Assembly (NCBI GenBank): GCA_035353815.1
Contig: DAOQAG010000014.1
Coordinates: 1 to 64,000 of the forward strand
DNA: 64,000 nucleotides
From: JAKPUX01 sp035353815
GTDB lineage: Bacteria; Zhuqueibacterota; Zhuqueibacteria; Residuimicrobiales; Residuimicrobiaceae
Direction of reading: 5' to 3'
A model generated the notes under the pieces. It was not told the origin of the DNA. It ran no database searches and worked only from the letters and a program-made list of their open reading frames with translations. The translations under genes were made by a program, and so were the position numbers. Each line of letters starts with the position of its first letter. The first letter of the stretch is position 1. Shown in pieces: positions 43,888 to 53,428 of the stretch.

Positions 43888-45288
43888 ATGTTGACAAGCA
43901 ATCCTCTATTACGTGACGGGAGCCATATGCAGTACGATCATACCGAGATCTGGGACAAGGTCCTCGCCATCCTCAAGGATGAAGTGCACCCCAACACCCT
44001 GCTCACCTGGTTTCGACCGATTCGACCCCTCAAACTGGATGACAAGTCCCTGACCATCCAGGTCCCCAACCAATTTTCCTACGAATGGATCGAGCAGCAA
44101 TACGGCGGCATGATGAACCAGGCGCTGTCGCAGGTCATGGGTAACGGCTTCAAGCTGTCCTATTCCATTCGCATGGATTCGCCCCTGCCGCCAGAACTGA
44201 GCGTGCCCGTGCCGGTCAGACCCGTTGCCTCTGCCGTTCCGGCCGGACCGCGGCATCCGGACAATCTCAATATCCGCTACTGCTTCGACAGCTATGTCGA
44301 GGGCGAGTGTAACAAATTTGCCAAGGCTGCTGCTCTCGCGGTCGCCAAATCGCCCGGATCGACCACCTTCAATCCGCTGGTGGTCTATGGCGGTGTCGGC
44401 CTGGGCAAGACGCATCTGATTCAAGCCATCGGAAACTACGCCAAGGAGCAGAATCCCGCAACGCGTGTTCTCTATGTCGATAGCGAGCGCTTTACCGCCG
44501 ATTTCATCAATTCGATTCAGAAGAACAAGACCACCGAGTTCAGCGGACTGTACCGCAATGTGGATATCCTGATGATCGACGACATCCAGTTTTTCGGCAA
44601 TAAAGAACGCACCCAGGATGAATTTTTCCATACTTTCAACGCCCTGCACCAGAAGGGCAAGCAGATCATCCTCTCCTCCGATCGCCCTCCCAAGGATCTG
44701 CTGGGCATGGAGGAGCGTCTCAAATCGCGTTTTCAGTGGGGTCTGGTCGTCGATATCCAGCCTCCTGATCTGGAAACGCGGCAAGCGATTCTCCAGAAGA
44801 AGGCCGAGGAAAGTTCGATCGAGCTGCCTCCGGAGATTTTCCATTTCATCGCGACGCACATCACCTCCAATATCCGCGAACTCGAGGGGGCGATGATCCG
44901 TCTGCTGGCCTATGCCTCGTTGAACGGGATCGATATCACGCTTGAACTCGCCAAAAAGGTCCTGCGCGATGTCTGCATCAGCAAGACGCGCGCGATCAGC
45001 ATTGAGTACATCCAGAAGGTGACGGCTGAACATTTTGCCTTTCCGGATGATTTGCTGCGCTCCAAAACGCGCAAGAAAGAGATCGCCCAGGCCCGGCAGA
45101 TTTGTATGTATCTCTGCAAATCGCTCACCGACAGTTCCCTTAAAACCATCGGACTGCACTTCGGCGGGCGTGATCACAGCACAGTCATTCACGCCCTCAA
45201 TTGCACGGAAGAGATGATGCGCGGCAATGTCAAATTCCGCGAGGATGTTGATGCCATTCGTAGCAAGATCGAGATTTCCCAGCTTTGA
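43888..45288 (+). CDS. dnaA: Chromosomal replication initiator DnaA
   Basis: 466 residues from 43888, or 453 from the internal ATG at 43927, which better matches family N-termini (IWDKVLAILKDEV). Domain I is followed by a short linker, then the AAA+ domain with NPLVVYGGVGLGKTHLIQAIGN (Walker A), LMIDDIQFF (Walker B) and the initiator-specific helix region KSRFQWGLVVDIQPPDLETR. Domain IV carries the DnaA-box-binding signature GGRDHSTVIHAL. It initiates replication by binding the boxes on both sides of its own gene. Confidence 0.97.
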   Translation: MLTSNPLLRDGSHMQYDHTEIWDKVLAILKDEVHPNTLLTWFRPIRPLKLDDKSLTIQVPNQFSYEWIEQQYGGMMNQALSQVMGNGFKLSYSIRMDSPLPPELSVPVPVRPVASAVPAGPRHPDNLNIRYCFDSYVEGECNKFAKAAALAVAKSPGSTTFNPLVVYGGVGLGKTHLIQAIGNYAKEQNPATRVLYVDSERFTADFINSIQKNKTTEFSGLYRNVDILMIDDIQFFGNKERTQDEFFHTFNALHQKGKQIILSSDRPPKDLLGMEERLKSRFQWGLVVDIQPPDLETRQAILQKKAEESSIELPPEIFHFIATHITSNIRELEGAMIRLLAYASLNGIDITLELAKKVLRDVCISKTRAISIEYIQKVTAEHFAFPDDLLRSKTRKKEIAQARQICMYLCKSLTDSSLKTIGLHFGGRDHSTVIHALNCTEEMMRGNVKFREDVDAIRSKIEISQL

Positions 45289-45340
45289 GGGTACCCATGT
45301 GCACAAGATGTGAAATTGCTGTGCAAAACCAGCTGAAGGG

Positions 45341-45590
45341 TGTGGACAAGGTCAGGGTTATCCCCGCGCGGTGCCAGACCAGGGCCCTGGCGTGGATAAA
45401 AGCGCCCTTATCCCCGCCCGATGCACACCGGTTTGTGTAAAACCCGCCGCAGGGGGTCCATGTGCTTACTTGTTGTTTTCAAGCGGCCGAACGCGTCACA
45501 AAAATCCGGATTTTTTGCTTATCCACATATCCACCCTGCCTACTACTACAATTATCTTGATATATATTTTTTTATTATATAACTTAGAGG
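45341..45590. other. oriC part 2: DnaA boxes, DnaA-trio-like element and AT-rich unwinding region
   Basis: The 334-bp dnaA-dnaN gap contains a perfect DnaA box TTATCCACA (45519-45527), an overlapping ATATCCACC (45527-45535) and weaker boxes TGTGGACAA (45341-45349), CGTGGATAA (45391-45399) and TTATCCCCG (45358-45366 and 45408-45416). Directly after the box pair come a short spacer ending CTGCC, then TACTACTACAATTAT (45541-45555), matching the DnaA-trio pattern, then an almost pure A/T stretch to 45585. This order (box, spacer, trios, AT tract) is that of the basal unwinding element characterised in Bacillus subtilis. Confidence 0.85.
45557..45585 (+). promoter_or_regulatory. Candidate dnaN promoter inside the unwinding region
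   Basis: TTGATA (45557-45562) and TAACTT (45580-45585) are spaced 17 bp, about 38 bp before the dnaN start. The promoter would overlap the AT-rich tract, so dnaN transcription and origin opening share DNA. Confidence 0.45.
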
Positions 45591-45622
45591 ATTAAACCAG
45601 CCTTTTTCGCATGGAGGAAAAC

Positions 45623-46783
45623 ATGAATTTTTCGGTTTCCAAAAAGGACTTTTTCGACGCCCTGCAGAAAGTGATCGGCGTTGTGCCGCCCAAAACCACG
45701 ATCTCCATACTTACCTGCATTCTGCTCGATCTCCGCAATGGCAAGCTGTCGCTGACCGGAACGGACCTCGAAATTTCGATCACGACTACGCTCGACGTCG
45801 ACGGAAGCGAGGAGGGCTCGGTGGCCATTCCGGCCAAAATCCTGGTCGAAATCGTGCGCGAACTGCCCGATGTTCCCCTGAATATTTACTCCGATGCCGA
45901 CAACAAGGTCACCATCAAGACCGACAAGGGGGAATACAAACTCGCCACCCAACCGCGCGAGGATTTTCCACAGATCAGCGTCGAGGAGGGCGAACTGGCC
46001 TTTCAGATCAAGGCCGAACTGCTCGGCCGCATGGCGGAACAGACCATGTTCGCCGTTTCGACCGATGAATTGCGTCCCGCCCTGACGGGCATCAATATGG
46101 AACTGCTTCCCGGCGAGATCCGCTTCGTCGCCACCGACGGTCACCGCCTGGCCAAGATCACGGTCAGCAACGGCATGCTCAGTGACGATGTACGCCGCAA
46201 TCTGATCGTCCCCACCAAAACCCTGCATCTGCTCCTGCGCAATTTACAGGAGCAGGCTCCGGTCGGCATCCAGATCGGCGAGGATCATATTGTGTTCACG
46301 CTGGAACGCGCCGTGGTCTATTCAAAGCTGATTTCCGGCACCTATCCCAATTACGAGCGCGTTCTTCCCAAGGATAATGATAAAAAACTGCAGATCAACC
46401 GCGAGCTGCTGATCGCCAGCCTGCGCCGCGTCTCTATTTTCTCCAGCTCCCTGACCCATCAGGTGCGGCTGATGGTTTCGGCTGATGAAATGACCATTCG
46501 CTCCGAGGATCTGGAGTTCGGCGCGGAGGCCAAAGAGACCATCCCGGCCACCTTCAACGGCGAGTGGTTGCAGATCGGCTACAATGGCACCTACCTGATG
46601 GATGTTCTGCGCCATCTCGAGGGCGAAGAGGTCATTTTCGAGTTGAAGGATGCGACCAGCGCCGCCATCCTCAAGCCGGTTGAAAAGAAGGTGGACGAGG
46701 AGATCATCATGCTGCTGATGCCGATCCGCATCAATGAGGCCGCACCGGCAACGGGAACCGAGTACTCCTACAGTGCCGAGTAG
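45623..46783 (+). CDS. dnaN: DNA polymerase III beta sliding clamp
   Basis: A 386-residue three-domain clamp. It begins MNFSVSKKDFFDALQKV and shows LTGTDLEISI, PAKILVEIVREL, VATDGHRLAKI and the C-terminal MLLMPIR segment of the family. Dimers encircle DNA and tether polymerase III. The start at 45623 is supported by GGAGGAAAAC directly upstream; an ATG four codons earlier (45611) is part of that site. It is followed 14 bp later by recF. Confidence 0.96.
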   Translation: MNFSVSKKDFFDALQKVIGVVPPKTTISILTCILLDLRNGKLSLTGTDLEISITTTLDVDGSEEGSVAIPAKILVEIVRELPDVPLNIYSDADNKVTIKTDKGEYKLATQPREDFPQISVEEGELAFQIKAELLGRMAEQTMFAVSTDELRPALTGINMELLPGEIRFVATDGHRLAKITVSNGMLSDDVRRNLIVPTKTLHLLLRNLQEQAPVGIQIGEDHIVFTLERAVVYSKLISGTYPNYERVLPKDNDKKLQINRELLIASLRRVSIFSSSLTHQVRLMVSADEMTIRSEDLEFGAEAKETIPATFNGEWLQIGYNGTYLMDVLRHLEGEEVIFELKDATSAAILKPVEKKVDEEIIMLLMPIRINEAAPATGTEYSYSAE

Positions 46784-46797
46784 GAATCGGCCCGATC

Positions 46798-47940
46798 ATG
46801 CTCCTGCGCCGTCTGGTTATCGATTGTTTTCGAAATCTGGGTTCCCAACAGCTCGACTTTTGCAGCCACAAAAACTATCTTTTTGGTGAAAATGCCCAGG
46901 GCAAGACCAATTTGCTCGAGGTGATCTATCTGCTCTGCCTCTGCAAGTCGTTTCGCACCGCCAGCGACGCAGAGATGGTTCCCCTGGGCAAAGAATATTT
47001 CAGTATCACCGGCCATTTTATCGGCCAGAATTCGATTGAACACGAGATCCATTTGCGCTACCAGACCGCGTCCGGAAAACTGCTCGTTCTTGATGGCAAA
47101 CCGCTGCATCAGCTCTCCCGCCTGGTGGGGCAATTTCCGGTTGTGGTACTGTCCGTCGCCGATTATGATATCACCCATGGTTCCCCGCAACAGCGCCGGC
47201 GTTTTTTCAACATCCTGGCATCCCAGTGTTCAACCCGCTACCTGAACGATCTCAAAGAGTATGACAAGATCATCAAGCAGCGCAACCGCATCCTCTGGCT
47301 CGGCCAGAACAGCAGAATGCAAGCGCGCGATGATCTGGCGGTCTGGGATGAGCAACTCATCTCCCGGGGAACGGCCTTGATGCGTTTCCGCCAGCGCCTG
47401 GTGGCGGAGATGAGCGAGGTTCTCGCCTCCCGTTATCAGCGGATCGCCGGGGATTCGGACGCGCGGCTGACCATCACCTATCAGCCCAATGTCACGGGCG
47501 GGGGTGAGGCGGAGATGGAGCAGCAGTTTGCTGAGCGCTTGCGTCAGAGGCAGAGCGCCGAGGCCGCGCGGGGCGTGTCGCTGGTTGGACCCCATCGCGA
47601 TGATTTTCTTTTTCAGATCGGGCCGCGCCCGCTGCGCCAGTATGGTTCGCGGGGGGAGCACAAAAGCGCCTTGATCAGCCTCAAGGCCGCGGAACTGGAC
47701 CTGTTAAAACGCCACCTGCAGATGACACCGCTGCTGCTGCTGGACGATCTCTATGCCGAGCTGGACCAGGAGCGCGGCGAGCGGGTCATCGATCTCTTTT
47801 CCGAGGAGGGGCAGTGTTTCATCTCCGGCACCTCCGCCGATTATGCCTCCCTGCAGCATCGGCTGCAGCGGGGCGAGCGGGAGGAGCTCTTTTTGGTAGG
47901 CGGCGGCGAGATCAGAAGGGCCGGAATTGGCGAGGGATAA
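46798..47940 (+). CDS. recF: DNA replication and repair protein RecF
   Basis: A 380-residue SMC-like ATPase: LRRLVIDCFRNLG, Walker A FGENAQGKTNLLEVIYLL, the signature segment LISLKAAELDLL and Walker B LLLLDDLYAELD. It helps load RecA at gaps through RecFOR. The dnaA-dnaN-recF order is conserved. The 3' end overlaps dciA by 14 bp. Confidence 0.95.
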   Translation: MLLRRLVIDCFRNLGSQQLDFCSHKNYLFGENAQGKTNLLEVIYLLCLCKSFRTASDAEMVPLGKEYFSITGHFIGQNSIEHEIHLRYQTASGKLLVLDGKPLHQLSRLVGQFPVVVLSVADYDITHGSPQQRRRFFNILASQCSTRYLNDLKEYDKIIKQRNRILWLGQNSRMQARDDLAVWDEQLISRGTALMRFRQRLVAEMSEVLASRYQRIAGDSDARLTITYQPNVTGGGEAEMEQQFAERLRQRQSAEAARGVSLVGPHRDDFLFQIGPRPLRQYGSRGEHKSALISLKAAELDLLKRHLQMTPLLLLDDLYAELDQERGERVIDLFSEEGQCFISGTSADYASLQHRLQRGEREELFLVGGGEIRRAGIGEG

Positions 47941-48217
47941 AATCCAGCATATTTCCCTGGGTTTGGGCCAGCTGGTCAAGCAACTGGGATTGGGAGAGCG
48001 TCTGCGCCAGCAGCGCGTTCTGGACGAGTGGGCCCGGATGGTGGGGGAGCGCATCGCCGCAGTTTCGCGGCCCGAACGGATCCAGGATGGGGTGCTTTAT
48101 GTGCGGGTCTCCTCGGCAAGCTGGCGGATGGAACTGCTCTTTCAAAAAGCGCTGATCCTGGAAAAAATTGCCACAGCTCTGGGCGAAGATCTTGTCAAAG
48201 ACATACGCTATATCTAA
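47927..48217 (+). CDS. dciA: DciA-like (DUF721) replicative helicase loader
   Basis: A 96-residue protein of the DUF721/DciA family: KQLGLGERLRQQRVLDEWARMVGERIAAVS, then ILYVRVSSASWRMEL-type strand (VLYVRVSSASWRMEL) and a C-terminal helix with LGEDLVKDIRY. DciA loads the replicative helicase in bacteria without DnaC/DnaI. It starts at a TTG with GAAGGG upstream, inside recF, and is followed 19 bp later by gyrB. Confidence 0.85.
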   Translation: MARDKIQHISLGLGQLVKQLGLGERLRQQRVLDEWARMVGERIAAVSRPERIQDGVLYVRVSSASWRMELLFQKALILEKIATALGEDLVKDIRYI

Positions 48218-48236
48218 AACGGGCACTGTGAAGGGC

Positions 48237-50156
48237 ATGAATACCAGCAAAAACAACAACAGATACGACGCCAGCCAGATTCAGGTTCTCAAGGGACTGG
48301 AGGCGGTACGGCTGCGCCCGGCGATGTACATCGGCGATGTGGCCGTGCGCGGGCTTCACCATCTGGTCAACGAGGTGGTGGATAACAGCATCGATGAGGC
48401 CCTGGCCGGCTACTGCGACGAAATCGAGGTGACCATCAATCAGGATGAGAGCGTCACGGTCAGCGACAACGGCCGCGGCATTCCGGTGGATATCCATCCG
48501 GAACAAAACCGCTCCGCCCTCGAGGTGGTCATGACCATGCTGCATGCCGGCGGCAAGTTTGACAAAAAGGCCTACAAGGTTTCAGGGGGACTGCATGGCG
48601 TCGGCGTTTCGGTGGTCAATGCCCTCTCGGAGTGGCTGGTGGTCGAGGTTGCCCGCGACGGCGGGCTCTATCGCCAGCGGTATCTGCGCGGCGTTCCCGA
48701 AGGTCCGGTCAAAAAAGCGGGTGCGCGCAAGAGCACGGGCACGAAGACGACCTTTTTGCCGGACGGGGAGATTTTCAAAAAACGCAAATTCAGTTTCGAG
48801 ATCCTTTCCGAGCGGTTGCGCGAACTGGCCTTCCTCAATCCCAACCTGAAAATCTCCATCACCGACGAGAAGAGTGGCAAGAGCAACAAATTCAAGTACA
48901 AGGGCGGGCTCAGCGCCTTCATCGAATATCTCGATCAGGGGCACACCACCATCACCAAAAAGCCCATCTACCTCACCGGCGAGCGCGACGGGATTCCCGT
49001 CGATATCGCCTTTTCCTATAATGACTCCTACAACGAAAACATTTACTCGTACGTCAACAACATCCATACGGTCGAGGGCGGGACGCACCTGGTGGGCTTC
49101 AAGGCGGCGCTGACGCGCACGCTCAATAATTTTGCGGCCAAGAACAAGCTGCTCAAAAATGGCGACAGCACCCTGAGCGGTGATGATGTGCGCGAGGGTT
49201 TGACCGCGATCATCAGTGTCAAGGTGACCGAGCCGCAGTTTGAGGGCCAGACCAAGACGCGCCTGGGTAACAGCGAGGTCAAGGGCATCGTCGAGGCTCT
49301 GGTCAACGAGCAGCTCGGCAAGTTTTTCGAGCAGAACACCGCTGCGGGCAAACGCATCATCGAAAAATGCGTGGTGGCCGCACGCTCGCGCGAAGCCGCC
49401 CGCAAGGCGCGCGAGCTGACGCGGCGCAAATCCGCGCTCGAGAATGACAGCCTGCCCGGCAAGCTCGCCGACTGTTCCTGGGCCGAACCGGAGCGGACCG
49501 AGCTCTTTATCGTGGAAGGTAACTCGGCCGGCGGCAGCGCCAAACAGGGCCGGGACCGCCGCTTTCAGGCCATCCTGCCCCTGCGCGGCAAAATCCTCAA
49601 CGTCGAAAAAGCCCGTCTCGACAAGATGCTCTCCAACGAGGAGATTCGCACCATCGTTTCCTCCCTGGGCACGGGCATCGGCCGCGACGATTTTCAGGCG
49701 GAACGGATCCGCTATCACAAAATCATCATCATGACCGACGCCGATGTCGACGGCTCCCATATTCGCACCTTGCTGCTCACCTTCTTCTTCCGCCACATGC
49801 GCCCGATCATCGAGCAGGGCTATCTCTATATCGCCCAGCCGCCGCTCTATCGCGTCGCCAGCGGCAGCGAGGAGCAGTATGCCTACGATGAGGAGGAGGT
49901 GCAAAAGATCCAGGAAAAATACCGGCAGCAGAACCGTACGGCCAGCCTGCAGCGCTACAAGGGACTGGGGGAAATGAATCCGCCGCAGCTCTGGAAGACG
50001 ACGATGGATCCGCAAAACCGCACGCTGCTCCAGGTGACGGTGGAGGAGGCCTTTGAGGCGGATCATATCTTTTCGATGCTGATGGGCGACGATGTCGAAC
50101 TGCGCCGTCAGTTCATTGAGGAGAATGCCCGGTATGTGCGCAATCTCGATGTTTGA
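48237..50156 (+). CDS. gyrB: DNA gyrase subunit B
   Basis: A 639-residue GHKL ATPase subunit: IQVLKGLEAVRLRPAMYIG, DNGRGIPVDIH, GLHGVGVSVVNALS for ATP binding, then TOPRIM motifs EGNSAGGSAKQGRDR, LPLRGKILNVEKA and DADVDGSHIRTLLLTFFFR, and the C-terminal RRQFIEENA. The length lacks the ~165-residue insert of E. coli GyrB. The ATG at 48237 has GAAGGG upstream; an open frame from 48168 overlaps dciA and is not used. Confidence 0.97.
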   Translation: MNTSKNNNRYDASQIQVLKGLEAVRLRPAMYIGDVAVRGLHHLVNEVVDNSIDEALAGYCDEIEVTINQDESVTVSDNGRGIPVDIHPEQNRSALEVVMTMLHAGGKFDKKAYKVSGGLHGVGVSVVNALSEWLVVEVARDGGLYRQRYLRGVPEGPVKKAGARKSTGTKTTFLPDGEIFKKRKFSFEILSERLRELAFLNPNLKISITDEKSGKSNKFKYKGGLSAFIEYLDQGHTTITKKPIYLTGERDGIPVDIAFSYNDSYNENIYSYVNNIHTVEGGTHLVGFKAALTRTLNNFAAKNKLLKNGDSTLSGDDVREGLTAIISVKVTEPQFEGQTKTRLGNSEVKGIVEALVNEQLGKFFEQNTAAGKRIIEKCVVAARSREAARKARELTRRKSALENDSLPGKLADCSWAEPERTELFIVEGNSAGGSAKQGRDRRFQAILPLRGKILNVEKARLDKMLSNEEIRTIVSSLGTGIGRDDFQAERIRYHKIIIMTDADVDGSHIRTLLLTFFFRHMRPIIEQGYLYIAQPPLYRVASGSEEQYAYDEEEVQKIQEKYRQQNRTASLQRYKGLGEMNPPQLWKTTMDPQNRTLLQVTVEEAFEADHIFSMLMGDDVELRRQFIEENARYVRNLDV

Positions 50157-50186
50157 GGTGTGGTGTAACCCTAACGACGAAATAAG

Positions 50187-52619
50187 ATGACGGAAAACAG
50201 CGAAAAGATCCTCCCGGTATTTATCGAAGAGGAGATGAAGAGTTCCTACATCGATTACTCGATGTCGGTGATTGTCGCCCGCGCCCTGCCGGATGTCCGC
50301 GACGGTCTCAAGCCGGTGCACCGCCGTGTTCTTTTTGGCATGCTCGGGCTCGGTATCCGGCCCAATTCGCCCTATAAAAAGAGCGCGCGTATCGTCGGTG
50401 AGGTGCTCGGCAAGTACCATCCCCACGGCGACACCGCGGTTTATGACGCCATGGTGCGCATGGTGCAGGATTTTTCCCTGCGCTATCCCCTGGTCGACGG
50501 CCAGGGCAACTTCGGCTCGATCGACGGGGATGCCCCGGCGGCGATGCGTTATACCGAGGCGCGTTTGGCGTCGATCTCCGATGAGGTCTTGCGCGACATC
50601 GAGAAAGATACCGTCGATTTCGTTCCCAATTTTGATGATTCTCTCAAGGAGCCGCTGGTGCTGCCGGCGCTGCTGCCGACCCTGCTGGTCAATGGCGCAG
50701 CGGGCATTGCCGTCGGTATGGCGACCAACATCCCGCCCCACAACCTGCGCGAGGTGGTTGACGCCCTGGTCGCGGTGATTGAAAAACCGGATCTCAAGCC
50801 CGAGGAGGTCCGCAAATACATGAAGGGCCCCGATTTTCCCACCGGGGCGATCATTTCCGGCGATGAAGAGATCGCGGCCTATTTCAAGCACGGCCGCGGC
50901 AAGCTCACCGTGCGCGCACGGGTCCACGTGGAGGATGTCAGCGGCGGCCGTCATCGCATCGTGGTCACCGAGATTCCGTATCAGGTCAACAAGACCTCCC
51001 TGATCGAACGGGTGGCCGAAATGGTCCGCGAGAAAAAGATCGATGGTCTGTACGACATCCGCGATGAATCCGATCGCGACGGCATGCGCATCGTCTTCGA
51101 ACTGCGCAAGGAGGCCGATGCGGAGGCGGTCCTCAAGGATCTTTTCCGCTATACCCAGATGCAGACTACCTTCGGTGTGATCCTGCTGGCGCTGGTGGAC
51201 GGCCAGCCCAAAGTGCTCAATGTCAAGCAGATGCTCGCGGAGTTTCTCAAATTCCGCCATGAGGTCATCCTCCGCCGCTGCAAATACGAGCTGGAAAAGG
51301 CCGAGCAGCGCGCCCATATCCTCGAAGGCCTGAAAATCGCCCTCGACAACATCGATGCGATCATCGCGCTGATCAAAAAATCAAAGGATGTGGATACGGC
51401 GCGCAAGGGGCTGATCAAGACCTTTAAGCTATCTGAAATCCAGGCCCAGGCCATCCTCGACATGCGCCTGCAACGCCTCACCGGCCTGGAACGCAAAAAG
51501 ATCGAGGATGAATACAAGGAACTGATCAAGCTGATCCAGCGCCTTAAATCCTTACTGGCGAGCAAATCCCTGCGCATGCAGCTGATCAAGCAGGAACTGC
51601 TCGAGCTGAAAGAACACTATGGCGATAACCGCCGGACGCAGATACTGACCCGCAGCAGCAACGGCGCGCAATCGCTGGAGGAGATGGTCTCGGACGAGGA
51701 GTTCATCATCGCGCTGACCCGGCGGGGAAGAATCGGCCGCTTCAGCCCGGTTGATTACAGTGCCGAGGCGGCCGCCGGACTGCTGGGCGAGAAGGATTAT
51801 CTCCGCTTCGCGCTGCGATCGGTCAACAGCCAGTTGCTGCTTTTCGTCAGCCGCTCGGGGCGGGCCTATCTCTCGCGCACCAGCTTCATCCCCCTCGCCT
51901 CCGAGGAGGTGAAAGGCGGCGAGATCGGGCGGCTGCTCCATTTCAAGGAGGAGGAGGAGATCATCGCCTGTTTTGCGGTGCCGAAGCAGAACGGCGAACG
52001 TTATCTCTTCCTCGCCACCCGCCAGGGTTTGGTGAAGAAGATCAATTTTGAGGAGTTGCAGCGGATCAAGGAGGGGGGCCTGGCCGTGGTCGGCCTGCGC
52101 GATGAAGATCTTTTGATCGGAGCGGGGGTGACCGACGGCAAGACGCAGGTCCTGCTGGCGACGCAGCAGGGCAAGAGCATCCGTTTCTCCGAGGAGGATG
52201 TCCGCGACATGGGTGCCGCCGCGGGCGGCATCAAGGGGATCGAGCTGGAGCAGAAGGATCAGGTGATCAGTCTGGCGCTGCTGCAGCGCGAGGAAACAGC
52301 GGTGATGAGCGTGACCCGTCTGGGATTTGGCAAGCGCACTGCGCTGGAGGAATACAGCATCATCAAGCGCGGTGGCAAAGGCATCGTTAACAACAAGTGT
52401 TCGGAGAAATCGGGCGAGGTCGCCGCCGTGCTCGAATCCAGGGTGCAGGATATTTTTGTCGTGGTGACCAAAAAAGGCAAGCTCAAGCGGATCAAGGCCA
52501 AGGAGATCAAGATGAGCGGGCGTGGGACCCAGGGTGCCGCCCTGGTCAACATCGTCAAGGGCGACGAAATCGTCAGCGCCTTTGTCGTGCCCGATCCGCA
52601 GAGCAAGAAGCGGGCTTGA
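50187..52619 (+). CDS. gyrA: DNA gyrase subunit A
   Basis: An 810-residue subunit: EEMKSSYIDYSMSVIVARALPDVRDGLKPVHRR, the catalytic tyrosine in AAMRYTEARLA, then the tower and coiled coil (KLSEIQAQAILDMRLQRLTGLE), and the C-terminal beta-pinwheel with a GyrA-box equivalent KRGGKG. With GyrB it introduces negative supercoils. The quinolone-resistance region reads HPHGDTAVYDAMVRM, with Thr and Tyr at the two sites where many species have Ser and Asp/Glu; the effect is unknown. Confidence 0.97.
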   Translation: MTENSEKILPVFIEEEMKSSYIDYSMSVIVARALPDVRDGLKPVHRRVLFGMLGLGIRPNSPYKKSARIVGEVLGKYHPHGDTAVYDAMVRMVQDFSLRYPLVDGQGNFGSIDGDAPAAMRYTEARLASISDEVLRDIEKDTVDFVPNFDDSLKEPLVLPALLPTLLVNGAAGIAVGMATNIPPHNLREVVDALVAVIEKPDLKPEEVRKYMKGPDFPTGAIISGDEEIAAYFKHGRGKLTVRARVHVEDVSGGRHRIVVTEIPYQVNKTSLIERVAEMVREKKIDGLYDIRDESDRDGMRIVFELRKEADAEAVLKDLFRYTQMQTTFGVILLALVDGQPKVLNVKQMLAEFLKFRHEVILRRCKYELEKAEQRAHILEGLKIALDNIDAIIALIKKSKDVDTARKGLIKTFKLSEIQAQAILDMRLQRLTGLERKKIEDEYKELIKLIQRLKSLLASKSLRMQLIKQELLELKEHYGDNRRTQILTRSSNGAQSLEEMVSDEEFIIALTRRGRIGRFSPVDYSAEAAAGLLGEKDYLRFALRSVNSQLLLFVSRSGRAYLSRTSFIPLASEEVKGGEIGRLLHFKEEEEIIACFAVPKQNGERYLFLATRQGLVKKINFEELQRIKEGGLAVVGLRDEDLLIGAGVTDGKTQVLLATQQGKSIRFSEEDVRDMGAAAGGIKGIELEQKDQVISLALLQREETAVMSVTRLGFGKRTALEEYSIIKRGGKGIVNNKCSEKSGEVAAVLESRVQDIFVVVTKKGKLKRIKAKEIKMSGRGTQGAALVNIVKGDEIVSAFVVPDPQSKKRA

Positions 52620-52660
52620 ACGGAAAGAGAGCCGGCGTCATAACGGCAGGAAGAGGGAGG

Positions 52661-53428
52661 ATGAAAAGATCACATCACTATCGCGTAGTTGTGGTGTCCG
52701 CTCTGCTTGTTCTGGGTGCGGCCGCGGCGCTTTTCGCCCTCAGCGGGGGTATTCCGGAGCAAAAAGGCGTCGTCACTCTGGTCGAGGGGTCGGCCAAGAA
52801 GCAGCGGCTGGCGGAGAGCGACTGGCACAGCGTGGTCAAGGATTCCCCGGTTTCCTCCGGCGAGCGGGTGCGCACCTTCATCGAATCGCGCGCCGAGCTT
52901 GAGATCGCCCGGCTGGATCGGATCCGGATGGCGCCGCGCACGACGATCGACATTGTCAAACTCTATGAAGAATCGCTCGAACAGCGGCGCGAATCGCAGA
53001 TCGTGCTGCAATCGGGGGATTTGTGGGCCCAGGTCGGCAAGAAGAGCGAAACGCAGACCTTTACCATCACCACTCCGGTCGCGGCTGCGGCGATAACGGG
53101 CACGACGCTGCGTCTGAGCGTGGCGGCCGATTCGAGCGCGGAACTCAAGGTCTACACGGGAGAAGTGGTGCTGAGCCGGGCGGCAACGCCGGCCGGCCCC
53201 GGCGCAAAAGGAGGGGTGGCGCCGCAGCAGGTTCCCGGACCCGCCGAGGTGGCAGGGCCGCATGCGGTATCGCTCGATGAATGGCGGGTGATCGTCCGGA
53301 GCATGCAAAAGGTACGGGTCAATGGCCGTGGTCAGGTGGTGCAGAGCGGTGCATTCAGCAGCAATGATGCCGACGAGCAGAGCGACTGGGTGCGGTGGAA
53401 CCAGCAGCTGGACCGGTTGCATCCCTGA
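52661..53428 (+). CDS. FecR-like domain protein, membrane anchored
   Basis: A 255-residue protein with an N-terminal hydrophobic helix (residues ~9-28: VVVVSALLVLGAAAALF) that may be an uncleaved anchor or signal. A FecR-type beta domain follows: VTLVEGSAKKQRL, WHSVVKDSPVSSGERVRTF, ESRAELEIA, then TPVAAAAITGTTLRLSV and LKVYTGEVVLS. FecR domains occur in anti-sigma regulators and in structural periplasmic proteins; no sigma factor is adjacent, so the latter is more likely. GGGAGG abuts the ATG at 52661. It ends where the convergent patatin gene ends, with no gap. Confidence 0.78.
   Translation: MKRSHHYRVVVVSALLVLGAAAALFALSGGIPEQKGVVTLVEGSAKKQRLAESDWHSVVKDSPVSSGERVRTFIESRAELEIARLDRIRMAPRTTIDIVKLYEESLEQRRESQIVLQSGDLWAQVGKKSETQTFTITTPVAAAAITGTTLRLSVAADSSAELKVYTGEVVLSRAATPAGPGAKGGVAPQQVPGPAEVAGPHAVSLDEWRVIVRSMQKVRVNGRGQVVQSGAFSSNDADEQSDWVRWNQQLDRLHP

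Noticed and set aside
43909..45306. 465-codon minus-strand frame opposite dnaA
   Set aside because: It is the mirror of dnaA codons; the plus strand encodes an unmistakable DnaA.
48582..51317. 911-codon minus-strand frame across gyrB and gyrA
   Set aside because: It spans two conserved genes on the opposite strand and crosses their boundary; its translation shows no conserved family.
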